Part shown: positions 15,655-24,086 of the stretch, in pieces | Numbering within the stretch: the stretch's first letter is position 1 | How the letters are laid out: every line of letters begins with the position of its first letter | Origin: CAIVAT01 sp037128705 | GTDB lineage: Bacteria > Bacteroidota > Bacteroidia > Bacteroidales > FEN-979 | Assembly (NCBI GenBank): GCA_037128705.1 | Contig: JBAXVX010000020.1 | Location: 12,571 to 76,570 of the forward strand | Direction of reading: 5' to 3' | DNA length: 64,000 bases | The notes under the pieces: model-generated | The model's input: only the letters and a program-made list of their open reading frames with translations | Database searches by the model: none | What the model was told of the DNA's origin: nothing | Program-made: the position numbers and the translations under genes

Positions 15655-18647
15655 TGGATCTCAATTTACTGAAAACTAAAATTGACATACTGAGGGCCCA
15701 GTTTGAAGGAGATATCTTCACCGATCAAACCCAGCGTCTTCTCTATGCCACCGATGCTTCGGCCTACCGGGAAATTCCATCGGGGGTAGCCCGTCCGAAA
15801 AATGCAGCCGACATTAAAAAGCTGATCACCTTTGCAGGTGCTGAAGGCATTCCGCTGATACCGAGAACTGCCGGCACCTCCCTGGCCGGGCAGGTGGTTG
15901 GCGCCGGCCTGGTGGTGGATGTTTCACGGTACATGACGAACATTCTTGAGATCAATGCTGACGAACATTGGATCCGCGTGCAACCGGGCGTCATCCTCGA
16001 TGAATTGAATAAAGTGGTTGAAAAGTCGGGGCTCTTCTTCGGACCCGAGACCAGCACCTCCAGCCGGTGTATGATGGGCGGAATGGTTGGCAACAATTCA
16101 TGCGGCGCCCACTCCATCCTCTACGGAAGTACCCGCGACCATGTAATCTCGGTCAGGGGGTTTCTGAGTGATGGGTCGGAGGTGGAGTTCAAAGAACTTT
16201 TGCCCGAAGAATTCAGGAAAAAATCTATCGGCGAAACCCTCGAAAACAGGATATACCGCCAGATGACTGGGATCCTCTCAAATCCCCAAAACCAGGAAAA
16301 CATCCGAAAGGAATACCCTGACCCGGAGATCCACCGGCGCAATACCGGGTATGCGCTCGACCTGTTGCTTGACAGTGAACCGTTTGGATTGACGAATGAT
16401 GAATCATTTTCTCCGTCACGCGTCACGCGTCACGTGTCACGCTTTAACTTCAGCAAACTGATCGCCGGCTCGGAAGGCACGCTGATGTTCATGACCGAGA
16501 TCAAGCTCAACCTGGTTCCATTGCCTCCCAAAGAGAGAGCCCTGGTATGCGTACACTGTCACACGGTTGCCGAATCGCTGAAGGCCAATCTTGTAGCTCT
16601 GAAATATAAGCCGGGGTCGGTCGAACTGATGGACAAGGCCATCATGGATTGTACGAGAGACAACATCACCCAGCGCCAGAACCGTTTTTTCATCGATGGC
16701 GATCCGGGAGCCATCCTGATCATCGAATTTGCACGAAACACACGGGATGAGATCCTAGGCATCTACGATAAACTGGTTGCCGATCTTCAATTGAACGGAC
16801 TGGGATATCATTTCCCGATTGTTTTCCCTCCGGATGTCAAAAAGGTGTGGGATCTTCGCAAAGCCGGACTGGGAGTGCTTTCCAATTATCCCGGCGACCG
16901 CAAACCTGTCCCTGTGACGGAAGATACTGCTGTAAAGCCTGATCTCCTTCCGGAGTACATCCAGGAATTCAACCAGATGCTGGCCGGTTTAGGTCTTGAT
17001 TGTGTGTATTATGCCCATGTAGGTTCGGGGGAACTGCATCTGCGGCCGGTGCTGAATCTCAAAGATCCCGCCGATGCAGAACTTTTCCACACAGTTGCGC
17101 TGGAAACTGCGAAGCTGGTCAAGAAATTCAATGGGTCACTTTCTGGTGAACATGGTGATGGCCGGTTACGGGGGGAATTCATCCCACTGATGCTTGGGGA
17201 GCAGAACTACCAGCTGTTCCAGGAGATAAAGGACCTGTGGGATCCGGGTCATATTTTCAATCCCAATAAAATTGTCGGGACTCCTAAAATGAACACCAGC
17301 CTTCGTTTTGAGCCGGGGAAACCGGTGAGAAACATCCCGACCGTGTTCGATTTTTCGGCCAGCCATGGAATCCTGCGGGCAACCGAACAGTGCAATGGTT
17401 CGGGCGATTGCCGCAACACGGTCATCACCGGCCACTGGATGTGCCCATCGTACATGGCAATGAAGGATGAAACAGCCACCACGCGGGCCAGGGCAAACAT
17501 CCTCAGGGAATTCCTGACCAATTCGGTGAAGGCAAATCCATTCGACCACCAGGGAATCTATGAAGTGATGGATATGTGCCTGTCGTGTAAGGCCTGCAAG
17601 TCGGAGTGCCCTTCGAACGTGGATATCGCCAAACTGAAGGCTGAATTTCTGCAGCACTGGTACGACGCCAACGGGATACCGCTCCGCTCGAGGCTTATCG
17701 CCTATATCACTTCCGTCAACCGGCTGGGCAGCATCGCCCCTGCCCTGTTCAATTTCTTCCAGAAAAATAAGACCCTCTCGGGGATCACCAAGAAACTTTT
17801 GGGTTTTGCCCCCAAACGTAACATCCCGCTGCTTTATTCAACCACCCTCCGTACATGGGCGGCCAGGAATCTTTCGTCGGGGATGTATGTACCCATTGCA
17901 GCCGCAGGTCCGAAACCATTAAAAACCGTGTATTTATTTGCCGACGAATTCTCAAACTTCAACGATGTAGAGATCGGAATTAAAGCCATCAAATTGCTGA
18001 ATTCGATCGGGTACAGGGTCATCATTCCGGATCATGGAGAGAGCGGCCGAACCTACCTTTCAAAAGGACTGGTCAGAAAAGCCAAAACACTGGCCAATGA
18101 AAATATCCGAAAGTTGCAGGATCTCATCACCAGCGAAACACCTTTAATCGGCATTGAACCATCGGCCATTCTTGCCTTCCGAGACGAATACCCCGATCTG
18201 GCCGATGCACAGCTCAGGCCCGCAGCCGTAAAGCTTGCGGAGAATGCACTGATGTTTGATGAATTCATCGCCATGGAGCTGAAAACAAAAAATCTCGGGT
18301 CCATGTTTACCAGTGATGCGAAAGTGATCAAACTACATGGCCATTGTCATCAGAAAGCCCTGGCATCGGTAGAGCCAACGAAAAAGATGCTTTCGATACC
18401 GGTCAATTACCAGGTTGAGGAGATCAAATCGGGATGCTGCGGCATGGCCGGCTCATTCGGTTATGAGAAGGAACACTATGATGTTTCGATGAAAGTAGGT
18501 GAACTTGTTCTTTTTCCTGAAATAAGAAAAACCACCCCCGACATGATCATTGCCGCCCCGGGAACATCGTGCCGGCACCAGATCGAGGATGGAACAGGAC
18601 GGAAAGCCTTACATCCGATCGAAATCCTGTACGATGCCCTGCTTTAG
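15651..18647 (+). CDS. FAD-linked and Fe-S D-2-hydroxyacid dehydrogenase, YdiJ-like
   Basis: A 998-residue fusion of a GlcD-type FAD oxidase (about 1-545) and a GlpC/HdrD-like Fe-S module. PRTAGTSLAGQVVG and MMGGMVGNNSCGAHS form the FAD-binding domain, with YYAHVGSGELHLRP and NGSLSGEHGDGRLRG in the substrate domain. Two ferredoxin-like clusters follow: CNGSGDC from residue 581 and CLSCKACKSECP near 643. A Cys-rich end carries GHCHQKAL and SGCCGMAGSFGYE. This is the architecture of YdiJ, a D-2-hydroxyglutarate dehydrogenase, and related D-lactate dehydrogenases. Residues 255-264 are encoded by a heptamer array. ATG overlaps the preceding stop (ATGA). The neighbouring HglS-like gene favours D-2-hydroxyglutarate as substrate. 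Confidence 0.85.
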   Translation: MMDLNLLKTKIDILRAQFEGDIFTDQTQRLLYATDASAYREIPSGVARPKNAADIKKLITFAGAEGIPLIPRTAGTSLAGQVVGAGLVVDVSRYMTNILEINADEHWIRVQPGVILDELNKVVEKSGLFFGPETSTSSRCMMGGMVGNNSCGAHSILYGSTRDHVISVRGFLSDGSEVEFKELLPEEFRKKSIGETLENRIYRQMTGILSNPQNQENIRKEYPDPEIHRRNTGYALDLLLDSEPFGLTNDESFSPSRVTRHVSRFNFSKLIAGSEGTLMFMTEIKLNLVPLPPKERALVCVHCHTVAESLKANLVALKYKPGSVELMDKAIMDCTRDNITQRQNRFFIDGDPGAILIIEFARNTRDEILGIYDKLVADLQLNGLGYHFPIVFPPDVKKVWDLRKAGLGVLSNYPGDRKPVPVTEDTAVKPDLLPEYIQEFNQMLAGLGLDCVYYAHVGSGELHLRPVLNLKDPADAELFHTVALETAKLVKKFNGSLSGEHGDGRLRGEFIPLMLGEQNYQLFQEIKDLWDPGHIFNPNKIVGTPKMNTSLRFEPGKPVRNIPTVFDFSASHGILRATEQCNGSGDCRNTVITGHWMCPSYMAMKDETATTRARANILREFLTNSVKANPFDHQGIYEVMDMCLSCKACKSECPSNVDIAKLKAEFLQHWYDANGIPLRSRLIAYITSVNRLGSIAPALFNFFQKNKTLSGITKKLLGFAPKRNIPLLYSTTLRTWAARNLSSGMYVPIAAAGPKPLKTVYLFADEFSNFNDVEIGIKAIKLLNSIGYRVIIPDHGESGRTYLSKGLVRKAKTLANENIRKLQDLITSETPLIGIEPSAILAFRDEYPDLADAQLRPAAVKLAENALMFDEFIAMELKTKNLGSMFTSDAKVIKLHGHCHQKALASVEPTKKMLSIPVNYQVEEIKSGCCGMAGSFGYEKEHYDVSMKVGELVLFPEIRKTTPDMIIAAPGTSCRHQIEDGTGRKALHPIEILYDALL
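16414..16441. repeat. Heptamer array inside the YdiJ-like gene
   Basis: Three CGTCACG units plus TGTCACG, the reverse complement of the CGTGACG unit, read in frame between the FAD-binding domain and LIAGSEGT. A short stretch of another unit type (gacgaatgatgaat) lies just before it at 16391. Confidence 0.85.
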
Positions 18648-18652
18648 CCGGT

Positions 18653-20749
18653 TTATTTCAATCCCCGGTTTTCCAGCAATGCATCAATGGTTGGTTCATG
18701 TCCCCTGAAATCGACATACAATTCCATGGCATCTTTCGATCCTCCCCTTTCGAGGATACATTTTCTGAATTTCGAGGCTGTGGTCTTATCAAAAATATTG
18801 CCTGCCTCTTTGAATGCCTGGAAAGCATCAGCATCAAGCACTTCAGCCCAGATGTAACTATAGTATCCTGCCGTGTATCCTCCGGTCATGGTATGCTGGA
18901 AATAGGTTGAACGGTACCTTGGCAGTATCTGCGGGATCAAACCGATCCGGTTCATCGAATTCGATTCAAAGGTCAGTACTTTCAGGTCCTTCAGCTCTTT
19001 GGTGGTGTGATAATCCATGTCAAGGATGCAGGCTGCAAGGTACTCGGTCGTTTTGAACCCCTGTCCGTATTTGCCGCTTTTGATCATTTTATCAACGAGT
19101 TCCTGCGGAATGACCTTCCCGGTAAGATAATGTTTGGCGTACACTTTCAATACATCCGGTTCAAAGGCCCAGTGTTCCATAATCTGGGAAGGCAACTCGA
19201 CAAAATCACGCGGAACACCAGAAATCCCCTGGTATTTCACATTCTTAAGCAACCCGTTCAAAGCATGGCCAAATTCATGGAAAAAGGTTTCGGCCTCATC
19301 GGGAGTGAGTAAGGCAGGTTTATCTTTGGTAGGTCCCGAGAAATTGCACACGATGGTCATCACCGGGGCAACACGCTTTCCATCCTTATACGACTGCGAC
19401 CGATAGCTCCCGCACCATGCGCCACCGCGTTTGCTGGCCCTGGGATGAAAATCGAGATATAGTGCGCCAAGGTGTTTGCCATCAGCATCCTTACACTCAT
19501 AGAGCTTCACATCCGGAAAATATTTAGGGGCATTTTTCACTTCGGTGAAGGTGATCCCATACAATTTATTGGCAACATGGAAGATCCCATCCCTGACATT
19601 ATCAAGCTTGAAATAGGGTTTCAGCATCTCCTCATCGAGGTCAAAACGCTGTTTCATCACCTTTTCGTTGTAGTAGCGCCAATCCCAGGCCTCAAGCTGG
19701 AAAGCTCCGCCCTCATGATCAATGAATTGCTGCATTGCGGTTTCTTCTTCCTTCGCCTTTGCAATGGCCGGTGTCCATACCTGTTCCAGCAGTTTATACA
19801 CATTCGCGGGCTTTTTTGCCATGCGGTCATCCAGGGCAAAGTCGGCCCAGGTTTCGAAACCCATCAGATTCGCCTTTTCCAGGCGCAGGGGAATCAGCTT
19901 TTCAATGACCGCTTTATTGTCCTTGTCATTGTTATTGTTGCAGCGGTTGATATAGGCGCTGAAGATCTTTTCACGAAGCATGCGGCTGTCAGCAAACTGG
20001 AGGAATGGCATGATGCTGGGGTTCTGCAGAGAAAACACCCATTTCCCCCTGGTCTCAGGATTCTCATCGGCAGCTTCAGAGGCCGCGGCAATTGCACCCG
20101 GAGGCAAACCCGAAAGTTCCTTCTGATCATCGATCACGAGTTTAAAAGAATTGGTCTCTGCCAGTAGGTTCTGCCCGAAGTTGAGCTGGAGCATGCTGAT
20201 CTGTTTATTCAGCTCCCTGAGTTTTTCCTGTTGGGCAGGTTCAAGGTTGGCTCCGCCCCTGACAAACCCTTTGTATTTCTCCTCCAGAAGCTTCCGCTGA
20301 TCTGCATCCAGCTTCATCCTATCCCGGCTTTCATATAATTCCTTGATCTTTTTGAATAACCCGGGATTCAGGCTGATATCGTCCGAATGTTTTGACATGA
20401 CCGGCGAAAGTTGCCTGGCAATATCCTGCATCTCCTTATTCGTGTTTGCACCATTCAATGCATAAAAAACGGAGCTGACCTTATCAAGCAATTCACCGCT
20501 GTTGTCAAGCAACACGATGGTATTTTCAAAAGTAGGGGCATCCGTGTTGTTCACGATGGCTGCAATCTCAGCCTGCTGCTGCTTCATCCCCTCCAGGAAT
20601 GCCGGCATATAATGCTCATTTTTAATCTGTTCGAAAGGAGGAACCTCAAAAGGGGTTGTCCACTTTTCAAAAAACGGGTTGGTCCCCTGCCCGACTACTG
20701 ATCCGATAATTAATCCCATTGCGGCGAATAAGATAACTGTACGATTCAT
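18653..20749 (-). CDS. dcp: M3 family metallopeptidase, peptidyl-dipeptidase Dcp type
   Basis: A zinc peptidase that trims oligopeptides, here with an N-terminal signal sequence (MNRTVILFAAMGLIIGSVVG) pointing to the periplasm. The 698 residues contain the HExxH zinc site as FFHEFGHALNG near residue 490, preceded by LTPDEAETF, and the downstream TGGYTAGYYSYIWAEV segment typical of M3 enzymes. Size and C-terminus (ALLENRGL) match peptidyl-dipeptidase Dcp rather than oligopeptidase A, although the two are close. It converges with the YdiJ-like gene, 5 bases between the two stops. A heptamer array separates its 5' end from the rnz gene. Confidence 0.92.
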   Translation of the reverse strand: MNRTVILFAAMGLIIGSVVGQGTNPFFEKWTTPFEVPPFEQIKNEHYMPAFLEGMKQQQAEIAAIVNNTDAPTFENTIVLLDNSGELLDKVSSVFYALNGANTNKEMQDIARQLSPVMSKHSDDISLNPGLFKKIKELYESRDRMKLDADQRKLLEEKYKGFVRGGANLEPAQQEKLRELNKQISMLQLNFGQNLLAETNSFKLVIDDQKELSGLPPGAIAAASEAADENPETRGKWVFSLQNPSIMPFLQFADSRMLREKIFSAYINRCNNNNDKDNKAVIEKLIPLRLEKANLMGFETWADFALDDRMAKKPANVYKLLEQVWTPAIAKAKEEETAMQQFIDHEGGAFQLEAWDWRYYNEKVMKQRFDLDEEMLKPYFKLDNVRDGIFHVANKLYGITFTEVKNAPKYFPDVKLYECKDADGKHLGALYLDFHPRASKRGGAWCGSYRSQSYKDGKRVAPVMTIVCNFSGPTKDKPALLTPDEAETFFHEFGHALNGLLKNVKYQGISGVPRDFVELPSQIMEHWAFEPDVLKVYAKHYLTGKVIPQELVDKMIKSGKYGQGFKTTEYLAACILDMDYHTTKELKDLKVLTFESNSMNRIGLIPQILPRYRSTYFQHTMTGGYTAGYYSYIWAEVLDADAFQAFKEAGNIFDKTTASKFRKCILERGGSKDAMELYVDFRGHEPTIDALLENRGLK

Positions 20750-20804
20750 AAATTTGAAGTTAAGTTGAGGTTGTAAAGGTAAAAAAAGTAACAGAGCAAA
20801 TGGT

Positions 20805-20865
20805 CGTGACGCGTGACGCGTGACGCGTGACGTGTGACAGAAATCGTCATTCGTAATTCGTAATT
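20805..20865. repeat. Compound heptamer array (CGTGACG and CGTAATT units)
   Basis: Four CGTGACG units and TGTGACA (20805-20839), then CGTCATT and two CGTAATT units (20845-20865). Both unit types sit side by side, which links them as one repeat family. The rnz stop codon (20864-20866) overlaps the last unit. Confidence 0.9.
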
Positions 20866-21652
20866 AAATGGCCATCACCTCTCCCTCTTCGGCTGCATAA
20901 GTCTCAGGAAATACTGACCGGGCTTCGGCAAGCAATGGAGCAATATCTTCGTAACGGGCAGAAAAGTGACCGATCAGCAATTTTTTCACCTTCGCCATGG
21001 CGGCGATGGTTGCCGCATCGATGGCTGTGGCATGCAGCTTCTCCACGGCGGCGGCCGCCTTATCCTGCATGAAGGTGGCTTCATGGTATAGCAGGTCAAC
21101 GCCGGTGACGAAGGGAATGATCGCTTCAGAATAACCTGTATCGCTGCAATAGGCATAGGAGCGTGCAACCGGCACTTTTCGGGGTGGGTTTTTCTCACGA
21201 AACACGAAGCCGCAGGTGGGAATTCTGTGATTAAGCGGAAAGCTGTGAACTGAAATCCGTTCTTCCTCGCAGACAAGATCAGGTTGATCCATTTGCAGGG
21301 AATGGAAAATCAGGGGGTAGATAAGCCGGGTTTCCGAGGCCTCCATCTGTATATCAATGATGGACTGAAGCGCTGCAGGCGCATAAAGATGGAGTTCCTC
21401 CTTGCGGCCCAGCAAATGCATGGAATGGAGCAGACCTATCAGTCCAAAAAAATGATCTCCGTGAAGATGGCTGATGAAGATGCGCTTTATCCTCTGGAAG
21501 GATATATGGTACCTGCGCAACTGGAACTGGGTTCCCTCCCCGCAGTCAATTAAAAAGAAGCGCTCATTTGCATTGAGCAAATGAGCGCTTAGGTTTCTGT
21601 TGTTAGCCGGGATGGCAGCATTGCTTCCCAGGACAGTCAACGAGAAGGTCAT
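20864..21652 (-). CDS. rnz: Ribonuclease Z, short form
   Basis: Metallo-beta-lactamase-fold endonuclease that matures tRNA 3' ends. Seen: LGSNAAIPA at the start, the zinc motif SHLHGDHFFG with H62, H64, D66 and H67, later SYAYCSDTGYSE, LLYHEATF and LIGHFSARY. The product has 262 residues against about 300-310 usual. The segment missing lies between FVFREKNPPRK and VPVARSYAYCSDT, where other RNase Z proteins have about 40 more residues. No frameshift is needed and all metal ligands are kept. It follows rpsA by 6 bases and is probably cotranscribed. Its stop lies in a heptamer array. Confidence 0.9.
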   Translation of the reverse strand: MTFSLTVLGSNAAIPANNRNLSAHLLNANERFFLIDCGEGTQFQLRRYHISFQRIKRIFISHLHGDHFFGLIGLLHSMHLLGRKEELHLYAPAALQSIIDIQMEASETRLIYPLIFHSLQMDQPDLVCEEERISVHSFPLNHRIPTCGFVFREKNPPRKVPVARSYAYCSDTGYSEAIIPFVTGVDLLYHEATFMQDKAAAAVEKLHATAIDAATIAAMAKVKKLLIGHFSARYEDIAPLLAEARSVFPETYAAEEGEVMAI

Positions 21653-21658
21653 GGCAGA

Positions 21659-23770
21659 TTATTCAGCCTTCGGTTCTTCTTCGGTTGGCTCAGCTTCGAT
21701 AGCTGGTTCCTGTTTTGCCGGTTTGGTGTCGCGGGCCAGATTTTCGGCCTTAACCATATCAGCTTTCAGATTAGCCAGGGATTCGATATCGCCAAGGGTT
21801 GTCTTCTCCAGGTTATCCTTGAGTTTCTTAACCGCTTTCTTGGTATCGCTTTCCTTTTTCTGACCGACTTTGGCCTCCTTGTTCTTCTCTGCATAGGCAA
21901 CATCCTGGTGGATCTTGCTGTGCGAGAGGATGATCTTCTTGTTCTCCTTCGAGAATTCGATCACCTTGAAGTCCATTGCTTCTTCCTCTTTCGCCTGGGT
22001 GTTATCCTCCTTGCCAAGATGACGGAGCGGGGCAAACCCTTCAACGCCATAAGGCAGGGCAACAATCGCGCCCTTGTCACTCATGCTGACGATGGTTCCA
22101 ACATGAACCGAACCAACAGCAAATACATTCTCGAATACATCCCATGGGTTTTCTTCGAGTTGTTTGTGTCCAAGGCTGAGACGACGGTTATCCACATCCA
22201 CATCAAGCACCATCACTTCAATGCTTTCGCCAATCTTGGTAAATTCGGCAGGATGTTTGATTTTTTTCGACCAGCTCAGGTCGGAAATGTGAATAAGTCC
22301 ATCTACACCCTCCTCCAGTTCGACGAAAATACCGAAATTGGTAAAGTTGCGAACGGTAGCGGTATGTTTTGACTTGAGTGGGTATTTCTCTTTGATATTG
22401 GCCCATGGATCAGGAATGAGTTGCTTGATGCCCATCGACATTTTGCGTTCTTCGCGATCGAGTGTGAGGATAACCGCTTCCACCTCCTGACCAACCTTGA
22501 GGAAATCATGGGCAGTGCGCAGGTGCTGTGACCAGGACATTTCGGAAACATGGATGAGTCCTTCAACACCCGTTGTGATTTCAACGAAGGCGCCGTAATC
22601 GGCAATAACCACCACTTTACCTTTAACCTTGTCGCCGATTTTCAACTCCTGGTTCAATGAATCCCATGGATGCGGGGTAAGCTGTTTGAGACCAAGGGCA
22701 ATGCGCTTCTTGTTTTCATCGAAATCGAGAATAACCACCTTGATTTTCTGATCGAGTTTTACGATCTCTTCAGGATGATTGATACGGCCCCAGCTGAGGT
22801 CGGTAATGTGAATGAGACCATCCACGCCACCGAGGTCAACAAATACACCATAGCTGGTGATGTTCTTAACGGTGCCTTCAAGGATCTGACCTTTTTCAAG
22901 TCTCTTGATGATTTCTGCCTTCTGCGCTTCGAGTTCGTCTTCGATGAGGGCCTTGTGCGAAACAACCACATTCTTGTATTCGTGGTTGATCTTCACAACC
23001 TTGAATTCCATTACTTTATCAACATACACATCGTAATCGCGGATGGGTTTCACATCGATCTGTGAACCAGGGAGGAATGCTTCAATGCCAAAAATATCGA
23101 CGATGAGACCGCCTTTGGTGCGTGATTTTACATAACCCTTGATAATTTCCTGTTTTTCGTAGGCGTCATTGATACGTTCCCATGATTTCAGGATGCGGGC
23201 CTTTTTGTGTGACAATAACAGCTGTCCACTGGTATCTTCCTGGTTTTCAATATAAACTTCCACTTTATCCCCGATCTTGAGTTCGGGATTATAACGGAAT
23301 TCGTTCATCTGAATCACACCATCGCTTTTGAAGCCGATGTTCACAATCACTTCGCGGTTGGTCATGGTGACCACCGTACCTTCAATCACTTCATGATCCT
23401 GGATGGCGCGCAGGGTCTGGTCATAAGTCTCTTCCAGCTTTTTGCGTTCATCACTGGAATAGATTTCATGTTTCTTTCCAATGGCATCCCAGTCAAAATC
23501 GGCCAGTGATACAGGGGCAACAGGTGTTCTTCTGCTCTTTTTTTCCGGTGTTGCTGCTACAGGTTCCTCAACGGATTCTGCAACGGGTTCGGCAACAGCT
23601 TCGGTAACAATTTCTACTGCAGGTTCTGAAACAACTTCAACAACAGGTTCTGCAACAACTTCTGCAACAACTTCTTCCACCTGGGCGGCTTCGGGTTCAG
23701 CAGGTTCAACTTTTTCTACAATGGGCTCAATGTTCTGCTCCACGTTTTCATTCATTTCTTCAGGAGTCAT
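21659..23770 (-). CDS. rpsA: 30S ribosomal protein S1
   Basis: Binds mRNA on the 30S subunit. The 703 residues consist of an N-terminal low-complexity acidic segment (about 1-85, repeats of the type VVAEPVVEVV and AEPVAESVEEP), then six S1 RNA-binding repeats between about 115 and 640. These are recognised from repeated phrases such as GLIHISDLSWSKK, GVFVDLGGVDGLIHITDLSW and GAFVEITTGVEGLIHVSEMSW. A Lys/Glu-rich tail follows. The six-repeat core is normal for Bacteroidota; the Ala/Val/Glu repeat region is an extension of variable length. The gene has a promoter at 23883-23913 and a roughly 110-base leader with a stable hairpin. Confidence 0.97.
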   Translation of the reverse strand: MTPEEMNENVEQNIEPIVEKVEPAEPEAAQVEEVVAEVVAEPVVEVVSEPAVEIVTEAVAEPVAESVEEPVAATPEKKSRRTPVAPVSLADFDWDAIGKKHEIYSSDERKKLEETYDQTLRAIQDHEVIEGTVVTMTNREVIVNIGFKSDGVIQMNEFRYNPELKIGDKVEVYIENQEDTSGQLLLSHKKARILKSWERINDAYEKQEIIKGYVKSRTKGGLIVDIFGIEAFLPGSQIDVKPIRDYDVYVDKVMEFKVVKINHEYKNVVVSHKALIEDELEAQKAEIIKRLEKGQILEGTVKNITSYGVFVDLGGVDGLIHITDLSWGRINHPEEIVKLDQKIKVVILDFDENKKRIALGLKQLTPHPWDSLNQELKIGDKVKGKVVVIADYGAFVEITTGVEGLIHVSEMSWSQHLRTAHDFLKVGQEVEAVILTLDREERKMSMGIKQLIPDPWANIKEKYPLKSKHTATVRNFTNFGIFVELEEGVDGLIHISDLSWSKKIKHPAEFTKIGESIEVMVLDVDVDNRRLSLGHKQLEENPWDVFENVFAVGSVHVGTIVSMSDKGAIVALPYGVEGFAPLRHLGKEDNTQAKEEEAMDFKVIEFSKENKKIILSHSKIHQDVAYAEKNKEAKVGQKKESDTKKAVKKLKDNLEKTTLGDIESLANLKADMVKAENLARDTKPAKQEPAIEAEPTEEEPKAE

Positions 23771-23788
23771 TCAATTTTGCTTTGTGGC

Positions 23789-23802
23789 GGTGCGAAAGCA
23801 CC
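23789..23802 (-). promoter_or_regulatory. Leader hairpin upstream of rpsA
   Basis: The rpsA leader contains GGTGC-TTTC-GCACC, a perfect five-base-pair stem with a four-base loop, ending 18 bases before the ATG. The position suits translational control by S1 itself, which is known in Proteobacteria; for this organism that is inference. Confidence 0.45.
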
Positions 23803-23882
23803 AACCGGGTTTAACATTTGGTTAACTGACGGGGGATTAAATAAAGAACGCTTTTCATCTCCACCCCTTTGAAAATGGAGTG

Positions 23883-23913
23883 CAAAAGTAGGAAGAAAAT
23901 TTGGAATTCACAA
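23883..23913 (-). promoter_or_regulatory. Promoter TTG-N20-TACTTTTG for rpsA
   Basis: On the reverse strand the -33 TTG is at 23913-23911 and the -7 TACTTTTG at 23890-23883, 20 bases apart. It implies a leader of about 105 bases. Confidence 0.65.
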
Positions 23914-24003
23914 GAGAAGATTGAATTATACCCTGCTTCTATTTGACCTTCAGCTCCGTCCAGGCTTTTTCGAGCTGTTTGTTGAGGGCTCATTTGTCCT
24001 ATT

Positions 24004-24038
24004 ATTCGAAATTCGTCATTCCTCATTCGTCATTCGTA
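24004..24038. repeat. Heptamer array (ATTCGTC units)
   Basis: Five tandem seven-base units: ATTCGAA, ATTCGTC, ATTCCTC, ATTCGTC, ATTCGTA. It lies just upstream of the lipoprotein promoter. Confidence 0.85.
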
Positions 24039-24044
24039 AATCAA

Positions 24045-24071
24045 TTGTGTGTTCCTTTGTATTTAAATTTG
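24045..24071 (+). promoter_or_regulatory. Promoter with TAAATTTG for the lipoprotein gene
   Basis: -7 TAAATTTG at 24064-24071 with a TTG at 24045-24047, 16 bases apart, slightly short. The ATG follows 15 bases after the -7 box, which supports the start at 24087. Confidence 0.5.
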
Positions 24072-24086
24072 CACAAACGAATAAAA

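Larger units (their letters stand above)
23771..24086. other. Divergent intergenic region rpsA / lipoprotein
   Basis: These 316 bases hold the rpsA leader and promoter on the left-reading side, a five-unit heptamer array at 24004-24038, and the promoter of the right-reading lipoprotein gene. I see no additional gene; the short frames here are not supported by composition or start signals. Confidence 0.7.

Noticed and set aside
19472..20167. A 231-codon frame opposite the M3 peptidase gene
   Set aside because: It is antisense to conserved peptidase sequence; its His- and Leu-rich composition is typical of shadow frames.
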